In this document: piece by piece, positions 1 through 8,997 of the stretch
Position numbering within the stretch: the first letter of the stretch is position 1
How the letters are laid out: every line of letters starts with the position of its first letter
Assembly (NCBI GenBank): GCA_900163555.1
Contig: FUHX01000022.1
Coordinates: 1-49,314 of the forward strand
Origin: Actinomycetales bacterium JB111
GTDB taxonomy: Bacteria > Actinomycetota > Actinomycetes > Actinomycetales > Actinomycetaceae
Reading direction: 5' to 3'
Length of the DNA: 49,314 nucleotides
Made by a program: the position numbers and the translations under genes
The notes under the pieces: generated by a model
What the model was told of the DNA's origin: nothing
Databases searched by the model: none
Seen by the model: the letters and a program-made list of their open reading frames with translations, nothing else

Positions 1-485
1 CCCGCGCACCGAAACCACCCCCACCACTCTCCCCAGACGCGATCACCAGCATCCGGAACAGATTCGGAACCGGAAACGCGAACAGGCGAGACGATCCGCT
101 CTTCAAGAAAAAGGCAGGGCATCAACCAGTCCGGAAGAACGCGGACCGGAACATCCCCGGTCAACACGACACCGGAGGAAACGGCGAGGGCGGAAAGAGT
201 GCCCGCGGACACCACGACGAACCACCCGATTGATACGCGCCTACCTTCCCGGTCACGAACCTCATTTGCCCGATATTCTCGGTTGAGATTTTCGCTACGT
301 GTGCGCGCATCGTCGTGCGCGGATCAGGCAGGCAAAGTCATGCACGGATCAGGGAAGTGCAACAGGCTTCGCCCTTTGCCTCAGAGCCGTGCTTAGCGAC
401 GGTCCGGTCCACGCGACGGCTCGGTCCGCGCGACGGGACCGGCGGATGCAACGGCGCCGACCGACGAACCTCTTAGGGTGAGTCG
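1..485. other. Non-coding stretch at the window start
   Basis: No convincing gene is seen here. The open frames present use many A/T-ending codons, unlike every real gene in this window. The stretch holds two imperfect direct repeats: one around a shared GGATCAGG core near 318-355, and one around CGCGACGG near 412-436. The left part could be the tail of an upstream intergenic region cut by the window edge. Confidence 0.5.
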
Positions 486-911
486 GTGACTGACTGGGAA
501 GAATACGGGCGTGACCACCGTCGCAAGGAGCGCAGGGAGGGCATCAAGCTGCTCCTCGTCGGCGTCGGATTCGTCGCCGCAGGCGTGTTCCTCCTCGCCA
601 TCGGTGGGCTGTGGCTCGGACTCGTCGGGATCTGCTTCGGACTCATGGGAATCCTCACCGGCACCTCGCAGGCGGCAACCCTCAAGGCGTCGACCAACGA
701 GGCATTGATGATCGCCGCGTGCCTGATGTTCGCCGCCTGCGGAGCACTCATGCTCCTCTCGGGAGTGCTCGCACCCGACCAGTGGGGGTGGCGCGGCGGC
801 CTGTCGGCCGTCATCGCCGGCTCCCTCTGCCTCGCCTTCTTCGGGCCGGGCGCCGTGCTGCTCATCATCCGACGAATCCGTCGACGCCGGTCGGGAGACA
901 ACTGGCGCTGA
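486..911 (+). CDS. Small multi-pass membrane protein, function unknown
   Basis: Encodes 141 residues from a GTG start with an AGGG-containing stretch about 6 bases upstream. The N-terminus is charged (DWEEYGRDHRRKERREG) and is followed by about four hydrophobic segments, near residues 20-38, 42-58, 72-92 and 104-126. The C-terminus is basic (RRIRRRRS), which suggests cytoplasmic ends. I recognise no family motif. Codon use is strongly GC-ending, so it is very likely coding. It stands alone, with the NTF2-like gene 155 bp downstream on the same strand. Confidence 0.75.
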   Translation: MTDWEEYGRDHRRKERREGIKLLLVGVGFVAAGVFLLAIGGLWLGLVGICFGLMGILTGTSQAATLKASTNEALMIAACLMFAACGALMLLSGVLAPDQWGWRGGLSAVIAGSLCLAFFGPGAVLLIIRRIRRRRSGDNWR

Positions 912-1066
912 CCAGCGGGTCCCGAACAGAACCCAGCGGGACGCTTGACCTGGCTCCCAGGGATGGGCATCGACTGGGTCCAGTCGCCCGCTCCGCCACC
1001 GGCTCCCCCACGAAAGACAATCGTGATCGCGCGACCCGTCATGACCAGCGAGAGTCAGGAGAGTCC

Positions 1067-1438
1067 GTGAAGATCACCCTCCCCACCGACTGCGGGAACT
1101 CCCCACGGATCACGATCGTCGGCGAGCTCGTGTCGCACTGGGCGAGCCGTGACGCCGAGTCGCTGGCCGCATGGCTCGCCGACGACGTCCGCTGGTCGGC
1201 CAATGGACGCGAGGTCGGTCATGGGTCGGGCGCGGTCGAGCACGCGTTCCCTGACGGCCGGGTCGATCTCCTCGAGGTCGCCTCGATCATCACGCACGGC
1301 CGACTCGCCTCCTGCGACGGGATCATCGAGTCGGACGCGGGCCGGCTGTCCTTCAGCCACGTGTTCCGCTTCGCCGGTGCGTCGAAGACCGCCAGGGTCG
1401 CGGAGGTCCGCAGCTACGTCGTCGGGCCGACCGCCTGA
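1067..1438 (+). CDS. NTF2-like / SnoaL-type small protein
   Basis: Encodes 123 residues. The GTG start at 1067 is chosen because AGGAGAG lies four bases before it; the open frame extends upstream without a ribosome site. The pattern is a helix (VGELVSHWASRDAESLAAWLADDVRW), then WSANGREVGHGSGAVEHAF, then alternating strands ending in FSHVFRFAG and VAEVRSYVVG. This matches the cone-shaped NTF2/SnoaL fold used by small isomerases, cyclases and ligand-binding proteins. Length is normal for the fold. The substrate cannot be deduced, and the assignment rests on overall pattern, not catalytic residues. Confidence 0.65.
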   Translation: MKITLPTDCGNSPRITIVGELVSHWASRDAESLAAWLADDVRWSANGREVGHGSGAVEHAFPDGRVDLLEVASIITHGRLASCDGIIESDAGRLSFSHVFRFAGASKTARVAEVRSYVVGPTA

Positions 1439-1578
1439 GCCGCCTGCCCGACGACGGCACGAAGCAACGTCGGGACGTCCCGCCACCCCGTCGGCACGAC
1501 GCCGGGAGGACCCCTGCCCGACGAATCTCCTCACCGACGACCATGTCGCTCGAGCCCTCGACACGGCATCGTGGTGAC

Positions 1579-2529
1579 ATGAACTCGAACCCCACGATGC
1601 GCGCCGCCCTTCAGACCACCGTCGGGGACCCCGACGTCCTGCAGGTCGTCGACGTCCCGCGGCCCGAGCCGCGCCCCAACGAGATCCTCGTCCGCGTCCA
1701 TGCGGCGAGCCTCAACCCGACCGACTGGAAGCACCGCGCGAACGGTGGCTTCCTCGGCGAACCCCCGTTCGTCCTCGGCTGGGACCTGTCGGGCGTCGTC
1801 GAGGCGGTGGGCGTCGGCGTCGCCCGCTTCCGACCGGGCGACGAGGTCATCGGCATGCTGTCCTACCCGTTCGGCCACGGCTCGCACGCCGAGTACGTCG
1901 CGGCGCCGGCGCGGGACTTCGCGAGAAAGCCCGCCTCTCTCGACCACGTCCAGGCCGCGGCGTTGCCGCTCGTGTCCCTGACCGCGTGGCAGGCGCTCGT
2001 GGAGAACGCGGACGTCCAACCGGGCCAGCGCGTCCTCGTCCACGCCGCGGCCGGCGGCGTGGGGCACGTGGCCGTGCAGATCGCCAAGGCCCTCGGCGCG
2101 TACGTCATCGGCACCGCGAGCGGGCCGAAGCACGACTTCCTGCGCGAGCTCGGCGTCGATGAGGCGATCGACTACCGCGAGGTCGACTTCTCCGAGGAGG
2201 TTCGGGACGTCGACGTCGTGCTCGACACGATCGGGCGCGACACCTCCACCCGCTCGCTGCGCACCCTGCGCTCCGGCGGCATCGTCGTCTCGATCCTTCC
2301 CATCGGGCGGCCGGACTTCTACGAGGAGGCCGACGCCCTCGGGGTCCGGGCGGTGCGGATGCTCGTGGACTCGTCCCGCGCCGACCTCGCCTCGATCACG
2401 AGGCTCGTCGACGACGGCCGGCTGCGGCCCACGATCGCCGAGACTTTCCCGCTGGAACAGATCGCCGACGCGCACCGGTTGGGTGAGACCGGCCGGACCA
2501 CGGGCAAGATCGTCGTCACGATGGACTGA
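1579..2529 (+). CDS. NADPH:quinone oxidoreductase-like, zinc-independent MDR enzyme
   Basis: Encodes about 316 residues. The GroES-like N-terminal half contains VRVHAASLNPTDWKHR and GWDLSGVVEAVGVGV. The Rossmann half contains VLVHAAAGGVGHVAVQIAKALGA, the AxxGGVG nucleotide-binding motif of quinone oxidoreductases. The cysteines and GHE motif of zinc alcohol dehydrogenases are absent, so it should be zinc-free and reduce quinones or enones with NADPH. It ends with TTGKIVVTMD, typical of the family. The start is uncertain: ATG 1579 is used, but ATG 1597 is just before the conserved core and a start at 1543 is also open. Confidence 0.85.
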   Translation: MNSNPTMRAALQTTVGDPDVLQVVDVPRPEPRPNEILVRVHAASLNPTDWKHRANGGFLGEPPFVLGWDLSGVVEAVGVGVARFRPGDEVIGMLSYPFGHGSHAEYVAAPARDFARKPASLDHVQAAALPLVSLTAWQALVENADVQPGQRVLVHAAAGGVGHVAVQIAKALGAYVIGTASGPKHDFLRELGVDEAIDYREVDFSEEVRDVDVVLDTIGRDTSTRSLRTLRSGGIVVSILPIGRPDFYEEADALGVRAVRMLVDSSRADLASITRLVDDGRLRPTIAETFPLEQIADAHRLGETGRTTGKIVVTMD

Positions 2530-2530
2530 G

Positions 2531-2704
2531 GGCGAGGGGCCGAGGAGCGAGAGGTCCAGGGCGCGGGCCTGAGGAGCGAGCGGCTCCAGGCGAGGGGCCG
2601 AGGAGCGAGAGGTCCAGGGCGCGGGCCTGAGGAGCGAGCGGCTCCAGGCGAGGGGCCGAGGAGCGAGTGGCTCAAGTCGAGGGCCTGAGGAGCGAGAGGC
2701 TCAG
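2531..2704. repeat. 29-bp tandem repeat array with a 58-bp higher-order unit
   Basis: Six consecutive 29-bp units start at 2531, 2560, 2589, 2618, 2647 and 2676, with a decayed partial seventh to about 2735. Units 1+2 and 3+4 are two identical 58-bp blocks; units 5 and 6 have diverged. All six carry the core GAGGAGCGAG. CCTGAGGAG and CTCCAGG within the A/B units can form a short bulged hairpin. The array begins one base after the oxidoreductase stop and precedes the next gene. Confidence 0.95.
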
Positions 2705-2809
2705 TGCGAACGCCTGAGGGCGAGGTCTGACGGTGCAGGTCTGGTGGCGGGGCGACCGGGCTCACCGCGCGCCCGGGAACACCCGCGCGCCCACAACGTT
2801 GAACCTGCC

Positions 2810-3856
2810 GTGAAGCGCATCGGATTCCTGTCCTTCGGCAACTGGCGGAACATCGGCGGCAGCGCCGTGAAGACGGCCGCCGACGCCCACCTGCAGACGA
2901 TCGAGCTCGCCGAGGCGGCGGAGGAGATCGGCATCGACGGCGCGTACCTGCGCGTGCACCACTTCGCCCCGCAGCTCGCCTCGCCGTTCCCGCTGCTGGC
3001 CGCGATCGCCGCGCGCACGAAGCGCATCGAGATCGGTACCGGTGTCATCGACATGCGGTATGAGAACCCCCTGTACATGGCCGAGGAGGCCGCGGCCACC
3101 GACCTCATCTCGGGCGGGCGGCTCCAGCTCGGCATCTCCCGCGGGTCACCGGAGCCGGCACTCAACGGCGCGGGGACCTTCGGCTACCAGGCACCCGAGG
3201 GCCAGACGATGGCGGACCTCGCGCGCACGAAGACGGAGATCTTCCTCGCCGCGATCGAGGGCGCGGGCCTCGCGGAGTCGGACCCTCAGCAGACCGGCGT
3301 CTCCCAGCCGCTCGCGGTCCAGCCGCTCTCCCCCGGGCTCCGGGACCGGATCTGGTGGGGCTCCGGCTCGAGCGGCACGGCCTCCTGGACGGCCGGCATG
3401 GGCCTCAATCTCATGTCCTCAACGCTCCTGCTCGAGGACTCCGGCACGCCGTTCGACGAGCTGCAGGCCGGGCAGATCGAGACGTTCCGGACCGCGTGGC
3501 GCGAGCAGGACTTCGAGCGGGGGACCCCGCGGGTGTCCGTCTCGCGGTCGGTGATGCCGATCGTCTCCGACCTCGACCGGCGGTACTTTGGCCTGCGCAC
3601 GGAGGAGAGCTCCGACCAGGTCGGCATCCTCGAGGGCGTGCGCTCGCGGTTCGGGCGCACCTATGCGGGCGAGCCGGACCAGGTGGCGGCGGAGCTGGCC
3701 GCCGATGCGGCCGTGCAGGCGGCGGACACGCTGCTCATCACGGTGCCCAACATGCTCGGGGTCGACTACAACGCCGCGCTGCTGCAGAACATCGTGGAGC
3801 ACGTGGCGCCCGCGATCGGGTGGGTGCACCCGGACGAGCGCGGCGCGGACGACTGA
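2810..3856 (+). CDS. LLM-class flavin-dependent oxidoreductase (luciferase-like)
   Basis: Encodes 348 residues from the GTG at 2810. Upstream frame is ignored because the family begins at VKRIGFLSFGNW. Visible family features include an N-terminal beta strand, AEEIGIDGAYLRVHHFAP, the conserved RIEIGTGVIDMRYENPLYMAEEAAATDLISGGRLQLGISRGSP stretch in the first 130 residues, and a C-terminal YAGEPDQVAAELAAD helix. These match bacterial luciferase-like TIM barrels that use reduced FMN or F420. The substrate is unknown. There is no clear Shine-Dalgarno sequence. It is on the same strand as the quinone oxidoreductase, with the repeat array between them. Confidence 0.85.
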   Translation: MKRIGFLSFGNWRNIGGSAVKTAADAHLQTIELAEAAEEIGIDGAYLRVHHFAPQLASPFPLLAAIAARTKRIEIGTGVIDMRYENPLYMAEEAAATDLISGGRLQLGISRGSPEPALNGAGTFGYQAPEGQTMADLARTKTEIFLAAIEGAGLAESDPQQTGVSQPLAVQPLSPGLRDRIWWGSGSSGTASWTAGMGLNLMSSTLLLEDSGTPFDELQAGQIETFRTAWREQDFERGTPRVSVSRSVMPIVSDLDRRYFGLRTEESSDQVGILEGVRSRFGRTYAGEPDQVAAELAADAAVQAADTLLITVPNMLGVDYNAALLQNIVEHVAPAIGWVHPDERGADD

Positions 3857-3864
3857 CCGCCGAC

Positions 3865-3886
3865 GGGGCCTCCAGCCGCCGGCCCC
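3865..3886. terminator. Possible weak hairpin between convergent genes
   Basis: GGGGCC at 3865-3870 pairs with GGCCCC at 3881-3886 across a 10-base loop. It sits in the 39-bp gap between the converging flavin oxidoreductase and methyltransferase genes. There is no U-tract. Confidence 0.35.
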
Positions 3887-3895
3887 TCCCGCCCG

Positions 3896-5365
3896 TCAGG
3901 CCGGGACCAGCATCCCGGCCTCGATGAGCCCACGGATCTCGGGCAGCACCTCGGCGGCGAGCTCTCCGGCATCGACCTCGAGCAGGGCGGCGACGGCGTC
4001 CACGAGCGTTCCGAGCGGGAGCTCGCCGTCGCTCGCGCCGACGATCGCGGCGAGCGCCGTCGTGACCCGGACGGTCCGGCCGTAGCCGCCGCCCTGGGTG
4101 AGCTCGATGATCTGCGGGTCGGCGCTGCCTGGCATGTGGTGGCGAACCTCGGTGACGTCCCCCGCCCGGACCAGCCGGGCGGCGAGCAGGGCCGCGTCGT
4201 CGGCGAGCCCCTCGCGCAGGCTGGTCACGGAGTCGAGCACCTGGGCGACGTGCTCCGCGAGCCCGTACCTGACCGGCCCCACGGCGTCCTCGAGGCGGCG
4301 CCAGGCGGGCCCGGTCTCGCCGTCGCCGCGCCGGCGCACGGTCACGTGCCCGACCCCGATCCCGGTGACGCCGTTCGCCGCGAGCGCCTCCAACCACCTG
4401 CCCGCGGCCCTCTCGAACGCGTCGAGGTCCGCGCCCGGGTGGGAGCCCTCGTCCCGCAGCCACGTGTCGACGTAGCTCGCCGGGTCCACGACGTCCCGCT
4501 GGACGACCCACAGGTCCAGGTCCTCGCGCACCCACGACCCGACCCGCTCGCGCCAGTCTTCGCCTGCGTGGTGCTCCCAGTTGCCGAGGAGCTGGGCGAT
4601 CCCGCCGGCCGCCAGGTGGTCGCCGATCCCCCGCAGCAGCTGCGCGAGCAGCCCGTCGCCGTCGCCGCCGTCCCGGTAGGCGAGCGCCGTCCCGGAGATG
4701 ACGAACGGCGGGTTGGAGACGATGCGGTCGAACAGGCCGTTGACGGGCTCGAGGAGCGAGCCTCGGCGCAGGTCGAGCTGCACGCCGGACAGGGCGGCCC
4801 CGATGCTCGTCAGGTGGAGGGCGCGGGGGTTGATGTCGGTCGCGACCACGCGGGCGCCGCGCCCCGCGGCCCGCACGGCGAGGTAGCCGCTGCCCGTGCC
4901 GACGTCGAGCACGCGCTCGCCCGCCTCGGGCGGCACGGCGAACGCGTCCAGGGTCCGGGTCGCCGGCCCGACGCCGATCACGTGGTCCGCGGCCGGCTCA
5001 CCACCCGGGACCGCCCGGTCCGAGAGCACCCACCCGGGTCGGCCGTCGGCCCGCGTGAGCGGGGTGAGAGTGACGAGCGGCCGCAGGTTCGTTCCGTCGT
5101 CGTCGGCGATCGCGAGGTCGCGGAGGGCGGCGACCACGTCGTCGGTCGCGTCGATCTCGTCCCGTCGAACCGGGTCCCCGAGGACGAGGAGGCGCACCCA
5201 GGCGGCGAGGGCGGAGTCCTCGGCGCGTGCGGCCCGCAGGGCCGGCACCCGGTTGCCGGAGGCCGCGAGGGACAGGGCGCGGTCGCCGATCAGGCGGGCG
5301 ACGGCGTCGGGGGTGAGGTCGGCGTCGCGCCAGGCGGCGGCAAGTCGGTCGGCAGGGAGCGGCAC
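3896..5365 (-). CDS. Class I SAM-dependent methyltransferase with flanking domains (HemK/RsmC-like core)
   Basis: Encodes 489 residues. A core methyltransferase domain lies at about 125-330: SAM motif I VLDVGTGSGYLA at 152-163, the acidic residue in VVATDINP, and SNPPF at 217-221. The NPPF signature belongs to enzymes that methylate planar nitrogens in glutamine, adenine or guanine. A helical N-terminal domain (1-120) and a C-terminal domain (360-489, QIIELTQGGGYGRTVRV) are of the kind seen in actinobacterial DUF7059/DUF7782-flanked methyltransferases. Target unknown; rRNA or protein glutamine are possibilities. It is 89 bp downstream of hppA but separated by a strong hairpin, so it is probably its own unit. 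Confidence 0.85.
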   Translation of the reverse strand: MPLPADRLAAAWRDADLTPDAVARLIGDRALSLAASGNRVPALRAARAEDSALAAWVRLLVLGDPVRRDEIDATDDVVAALRDLAIADDDGTNLRPLVTLTPLTRADGRPGWVLSDRAVPGGEPAADHVIGVGPATRTLDAFAVPPEAGERVLDVGTGSGYLAVRAAGRGARVVATDINPRALHLTSIGAALSGVQLDLRRGSLLEPVNGLFDRIVSNPPFVISGTALAYRDGGDGDGLLAQLLRGIGDHLAAGGIAQLLGNWEHHAGEDWRERVGSWVREDLDLWVVQRDVVDPASYVDTWLRDEGSHPGADLDAFERAAGRWLEALAANGVTGIGVGHVTVRRRGDGETGPAWRRLEDAVGPVRYGLAEHVAQVLDSVTSLREGLADDAALLAARLVRAGDVTEVRHHMPGSADPQIIELTQGGGYGRTVRVTTALAAIVGASDGELPLGTLVDAVAALLEVDAGELAAEVLPEIRGLIEAGMLVPA

Positions 5366-5387
5366 CCACGCACCCTACCGACGACGA

Positions 5388-5438
5388 AAGGGCGGCTTCC
5401 CGCACGATTCACTCGCGAACCGTATGGGAAGCCGCCCC
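5388..5438 (-). terminator. Rho-independent terminator of hppA
   Basis: GGCGGCTTCCC (5391-5401) pairs perfectly with GGGAAGCCGCC (5426-5436), 11 bp, and the loop can extend pairing (ACGATTC with GAACCGT). Read on the minus strand, the stem is followed by CTTTCG. It lies just downstream of the hppA stop. Confidence 0.75.
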
Positions 5439-5454
5439 TCGTCGAGGCGGCGCC

Positions 5455-7749
5455 TCAGGCGTTGACGCCGGCGGCCTCCAGCTCCTTGGCCTCCGTGCGC
5501 ACCGCGCGGGCCCGCGAGAGGAACACCGCGGCGAGCGCCCCGCCGCCCGCCACGAGGGCGACGATGATGCGCAGGGCGTGGTTGGCGTCGTCGGGGGCCG
5601 ACCACTGGACGACCATCGGGGCGATGAGCACGGCCACGAGGTTCATCACCTTGATGAGCGGGTTGATGGCGGGGCCGGCGGTGTCCTTGAACGGGTCGCC
5701 GACGGTGTCGCCGATGACGGTGGCCTCGTGGGCGGGGCTGCCCTTGCCGCCGTGGTGGCCGTCCTCGACGATCTTCTTCGCGTTGTCCCAGGCGCCGCCG
5801 GAGTTCGCGAGGAAGACCGCCATGAGCACGCCGGTGGCGATGGCTCCCGCGAGGAAGCCGGCGAGCGGGCCGACGCCGAGGCCGAAGCCCACCGCGATCG
5901 GCGCGAGCGCCGCGAGCAGGCCGGGGGTGGCCAGCTCGCGCAGGGAGTCGCGGGTGCAGATGTCGACGACCTTGCCGTACTCCGGGCGCTGCTCGCCGGT
6001 CATGATGCCCGGCATCTCGCGGAACTGGCGGCGCACCTCGCGGACGATGGCGCCGGCCGCGCGGGTCACCGCGTCGACCGCGAGTCCCGAGAACAGGAAC
6101 ACCGTGGCCGCGCCGAGGATGACGCCGACCAAGGTGATCGGGCTGATGATCTCGTAGCTCATCATCGCGCCCACGAACCCGGACGAGCTGACCGCACCGC
6201 CGAGGTCTGCGAGCGCGCCGGTGACCGCGTCGGCGTAGGAGCCGAACAGGGCGGTCGCCGCGAGAACGGCGGTCGCGATCGCGATGCCCTTGGTGATGGC
6301 CTTGGTGGTGTTACCGACCGCGTCGAGGTCGGTGAGCGTCTGCGCGCCGGCCTCGTCGACGTCGCCGGACATCTCCGCGATGCCCTGGGCGTTGTCCGAG
6401 ACGGGACCGAAGGTGTCCATCGCGACGATGACGCCGACCGTGGTGAGCAGGCCGCAGCCGGCGAGCGCCACGAGGAACAGCGCGAGCCAGATCGAGCCGC
6501 CGGCCAGCATGAACGCACCGCAGATCGCGGCGGCGATGACGCCCGCGGTGTACACGGCGGACTCGAAGCCGACGCCGATGCCGGACAGGACGACGGTCGC
6601 GGCACCCGTGCGGGACGTGGCGGCCACGCGGGTGGTCGGGGAGGAGTCGGTGCCCGTGTAGTACCCGGTGAGCCAGAGGATGACGCCGGCCAGGGCGACG
6701 CCGATGAGGACGGCGAGCGAGGTGACGATCCGCGGGTCGTCGATCGGGACGTCGACGATGGCCCCGGTCGTGCCGACCACCTCGGCGAACGTGCTCGGCA
6801 GGTAGACGAACGCCGCCACGGCCGCGAGGACGACGCCGGCGATCGCCGAGACGTAGAAGCCGCGGTAGATGGCCTTCAGGCCGGACTCGCTGCCGCGGAC
6901 GCGCGTGATGATGACGCCGAGGACGGCGACGATCGCGCCGACCGCGGTGACGAGGAGGGGCAGGATCATGCCGTGCTCGCCGAGCGCGGCGCGGCCGAGG
7001 ATGAGCGAGGCGACGAGGGTGACCGCGTAGGACTCGAACAGGTCCGCCGCCATGCCGGCGCAGTCACCGACGTTGTCGCCCACGTTGTCCGCGATCGTGG
7101 CCGCGTTGCGCGGGTCGTCCTCGGGGATGCCCTGCTCGACCTTGCCGACCAGGTCCGCGCCGACGTCGGCCGCCTTCGTGAAGATGCCGCCACCGACGCG
7201 CATGAACATCGCCAGCAGGGCCGCGCCGAAGCCGAAGCCCTCGAGCACGGTCGGGGCGTCGGCCCCGTAGATGAGGACGGTGAGCGAGGCGCCGAGCAGT
7301 CCGAGGCCGACCACGCTCATGCCGACGACGCCTCCGGTCTTGAACGCGATGCGCGCGCCGTCCGCCCTGCCGTCCGGGCGGGTGGCGGCTGCGGCCACGC
7401 GCACGTTGGCGCGCACCGCGAGCCACATGCCGAGGTAGCCGATCGACGCCGAGAACGCGGCACCGACCAGGAAGGCGACCGACCTCCCGATGCGGACCTC
7501 GAGATCCGCGGGCAGCAGGAGCAGCAGGAGCGTGATGAGAACGACGAAGATGCCGAGCGTGCGGAACTGGCGGGCCAGGTACGCCGACGCCCCCTCCTGC
7601 ACGGCGCGGGCGATCTCGACCATCTTCACGGTCCCCGTGTCGGCCCGCAGCACCTGCTGCCGCAGGACGACGGCGACGGCGAGCGCCGCGATCGCGAGCA
7701 CTCCGATTGACACGGCTATGACGAGCGAAGTCTGTGACAGCTCCTGCAC
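5455..7749 (-). CDS. hppA: Membrane-bound proton-translocating pyrophosphatase (K+-independent type)
   Basis: Encodes 764 residues. The GTG at 7749 is chosen because GGAGG lies 6 bases upstream; the frame extends further with no ribosome site. The enzyme couples PPi hydrolysis to ion pumping across the cytoplasmic membrane. About 16 membrane segments are visible. Active-site loops include DVGADLVGKVE, GIPEDDPRNAATIADNVGD, NVGDCAGMAADLFESY and, near the C-terminus, GDTVGDPFKDTAGPAINPLI. The sequence GNTTKAITKG has Lys where potassium-dependent enzymes have Ala (GNTTAA), which by family knowledge predicts a K+-independent H+ pump. A clear terminator follows. The divergent neighbour is a lipoprotein gene, so the 319-bp upstream gap should carry its promoter. 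Confidence 0.97.
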   Translation of the reverse strand: MQELSQTSLVIAVSIGVLAIAALAVAVVLRQQVLRADTGTVKMVEIARAVQEGASAYLARQFRTLGIFVVLITLLLLLLPADLEVRIGRSVAFLVGAAFSASIGYLGMWLAVRANVRVAAAATRPDGRADGARIAFKTGGVVGMSVVGLGLLGASLTVLIYGADAPTVLEGFGFGAALLAMFMRVGGGIFTKAADVGADLVGKVEQGIPEDDPRNAATIADNVGDNVGDCAGMAADLFESYAVTLVASLILGRAALGEHGMILPLLVTAVGAIVAVLGVIITRVRGSESGLKAIYRGFYVSAIAGVVLAAVAAFVYLPSTFAEVVGTTGAIVDVPIDDPRIVTSLAVLIGVALAGVILWLTGYYTGTDSSPTTRVAATSRTGAATVVLSGIGVGFESAVYTAGVIAAAICGAFMLAGGSIWLALFLVALAGCGLLTTVGVIVAMDTFGPVSDNAQGIAEMSGDVDEAGAQTLTDLDAVGNTTKAITKGIAIATAVLAATALFGSYADAVTGALADLGGAVSSSGFVGAMMSYEIISPITLVGVILGAATVFLFSGLAVDAVTRAAGAIVREVRRQFREMPGIMTGEQRPEYGKVVDICTRDSLRELATPGLLAALAPIAVGFGLGVGPLAGFLAGAIATGVLMAVFLANSGGAWDNAKKIVEDGHHGGKGSPAHEATVIGDTVGDPFKDTAGPAINPLIKVMNLVAVLIAPMVVQWSAPDDANHALRIIVALVAGGGALAAVFLSRARAVRTEAKELEAAGVNA

Positions 7750-8068
7750 GAATCCTCCACGATGAGGTCGACCGCGGGTCGCGGTGGGTCGATGACGGGA
7801 CGAGCCCCCCGACGCCGGGTGGCGGCCGCCTCGCCGCACGAATGTGGGGCGAGCCTATCCGAGACGCGTGTCACTCGTGACCGATCCCGTCCGAAGAGTG
7901 GCTGCATCGCTCACCTGCGCGAACGCCGGCGAGCAGGGCTCGCGGCGAGGCGTGCGCGAGGTGAGACGAGCGGGGCTCGTGGTGAGGCCTGCGCGGGCTC
8001 GGCGACGACGTCGGGCAGGTGTGCCCGTCCCCATCGACGGATCGCCCGGTTTCGACCACAGTTGCGAC
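7750..8068. other. Divergent intergenic region, hppA / lipoprotein
   Basis: Gene-free 319 bp between two divergent genes. An inverted repeat is present: CTCACCTGCGC (7910-7920) against GCGCGAGGTGAG (7954-7965), with one bulge. I cannot identify clear -10/-35 boxes. Confidence 0.4.
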
Positions 8069-8983
8069 ATGACTTCCGGACGAACCCACGACGCGGCGAC
8101 CCGACGCCTGCTTCTCCCCGCGCTCGCCGCCGCCGGGCTCCTCGCCCTCGGTGCCTGCGGCTCCGACCCGGTCCCCGGCGGCGGGGGCGGGGGCGGCGGC
8201 TACGGCGGGGGCGGCCCGAGAGGCACGACCGGGACCGACTGGCCCGAGCCCTACGGGACCGAGCTGGACGCTGAGGCGGTCAGCGACTTCTGCGGGGTCA
8301 ACACCAACCAGGTGACCGACACCTACGTCTCCTACGACCACAGCGAGCGGCAGCAGGCGGGCTCGTGGGGCTTCGCGGACGGGAGCCAAGGACTGCACGA
8401 CGCCGGCCCGACGACCGCGGCCGGACCGGCCCCGGTGCGGGCACCGGACACCACGCGCACCATGATTCCCGGTCAGCCGGGTGCGATCACCGACGTGCGG
8501 GTCGAGCTCGTCGCCGAGCCGACCGACCCGACGTTCACCGTGGACATCACGCTCACCGGTCCGGACGACGACGCCGAGTACACGGCGGACTACGCCTACG
8601 TCTCGTTCCTCTCCGTGAACTCAGAGCAGGCGTGGGTGGGCTTCCCGCTCGTGGACGGCGAGCTGGACGGGCGGGTCGACCTCGACGAGCCGATCACCGT
8701 GACCTCCGAGGGTGCGACCGGGCGGCTGGAGGTCGTTCCCGTGGCGTGCCCGACCGACGACGGCACGTGGACGGTCGAGCCCCTGCCCGACGGCGAGTAC
8801 GAGCTCTCGATCTACGGCACCGCCGACGCGCTCGGCGAGGTCGAGCTCGAGGACGAGGACGATCCCGGTTACGACATGCCTGTCTTCGGGGTGTGGGGGC
8901 AGGAGAGGACGCTGGTGACCGTGACCGACGGCGTCATCAGCGGGATCGGCTACGACGGCGAGAACGCCTACGACGGCTGGTGA
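8069..8983 (+). CDS. Secreted lipoprotein of unknown function (paralog 1 of 3)
   Basis: Encodes 304 residues. A signal peptide with twin arginine (TRRLLLPALAAAGLLALGAC) ends in the lipobox LGAC, so the mature protein should be lipid-anchored to the outer face of the membrane. A Gly-rich linker (GGGGGGGGYGGGG) follows. The mature part has no enzyme motif. It ends with a segment CPTDDGTWTVEPLPDGEYEL followed by VFGVWGQERTLVTVTDG, which recurs in the next two genes. A single Cys near residue 73 (DFCG) and another before the PDGEYEL segment are shared by all three. Gene 2 begins 14 bp downstream, suggesting an operon. Confidence 0.8.
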   Translation: MTSGRTHDAATRRLLLPALAAAGLLALGACGSDPVPGGGGGGGGYGGGGPRGTTGTDWPEPYGTELDAEAVSDFCGVNTNQVTDTYVSYDHSERQQAGSWGFADGSQGLHDAGPTTAAGPAPVRAPDTTRTMIPGQPGAITDVRVELVAEPTDPTFTVDITLTGPDDDAEYTADYAYVSFLSVNSEQAWVGFPLVDGELDGRVDLDEPITVTSEGATGRLEVVPVACPTDDGTWTVEPLPDGEYELSIYGTADALGEVELEDEDDPGYDMPVFGVWGQERTLVTVTDGVISGIGYDGENAYDGW

Positions 8984-8997
8984 CGGGAGAAGTACGG

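Noticed and set aside
199-396. A 65-codon frame near the window start
   Set aside because: Third-position GC is low compared with all real genes here, and there is no ribosome site.
2531-2704. A CRISPR array, because the unit is 29 bp
   Set aside because: Units are directly adjacent with no unique spacers and no cas genes are present.
4136-6157. A 673-codon + frame crossing the methyltransferase and hppA genes
   Set aside because: It runs through two real minus-strand genes and a terminator, has low-complexity sequence and no ribosome site.
5578-7710. A 710-codon open frame on the + strand opposite hppA
   Set aside because: It is a by-product of GC-rich codon use in hppA. Its protein is almost all Arg, Asp, Gly and Ala with no domain, while the minus strand has a full pyrophosphatase.
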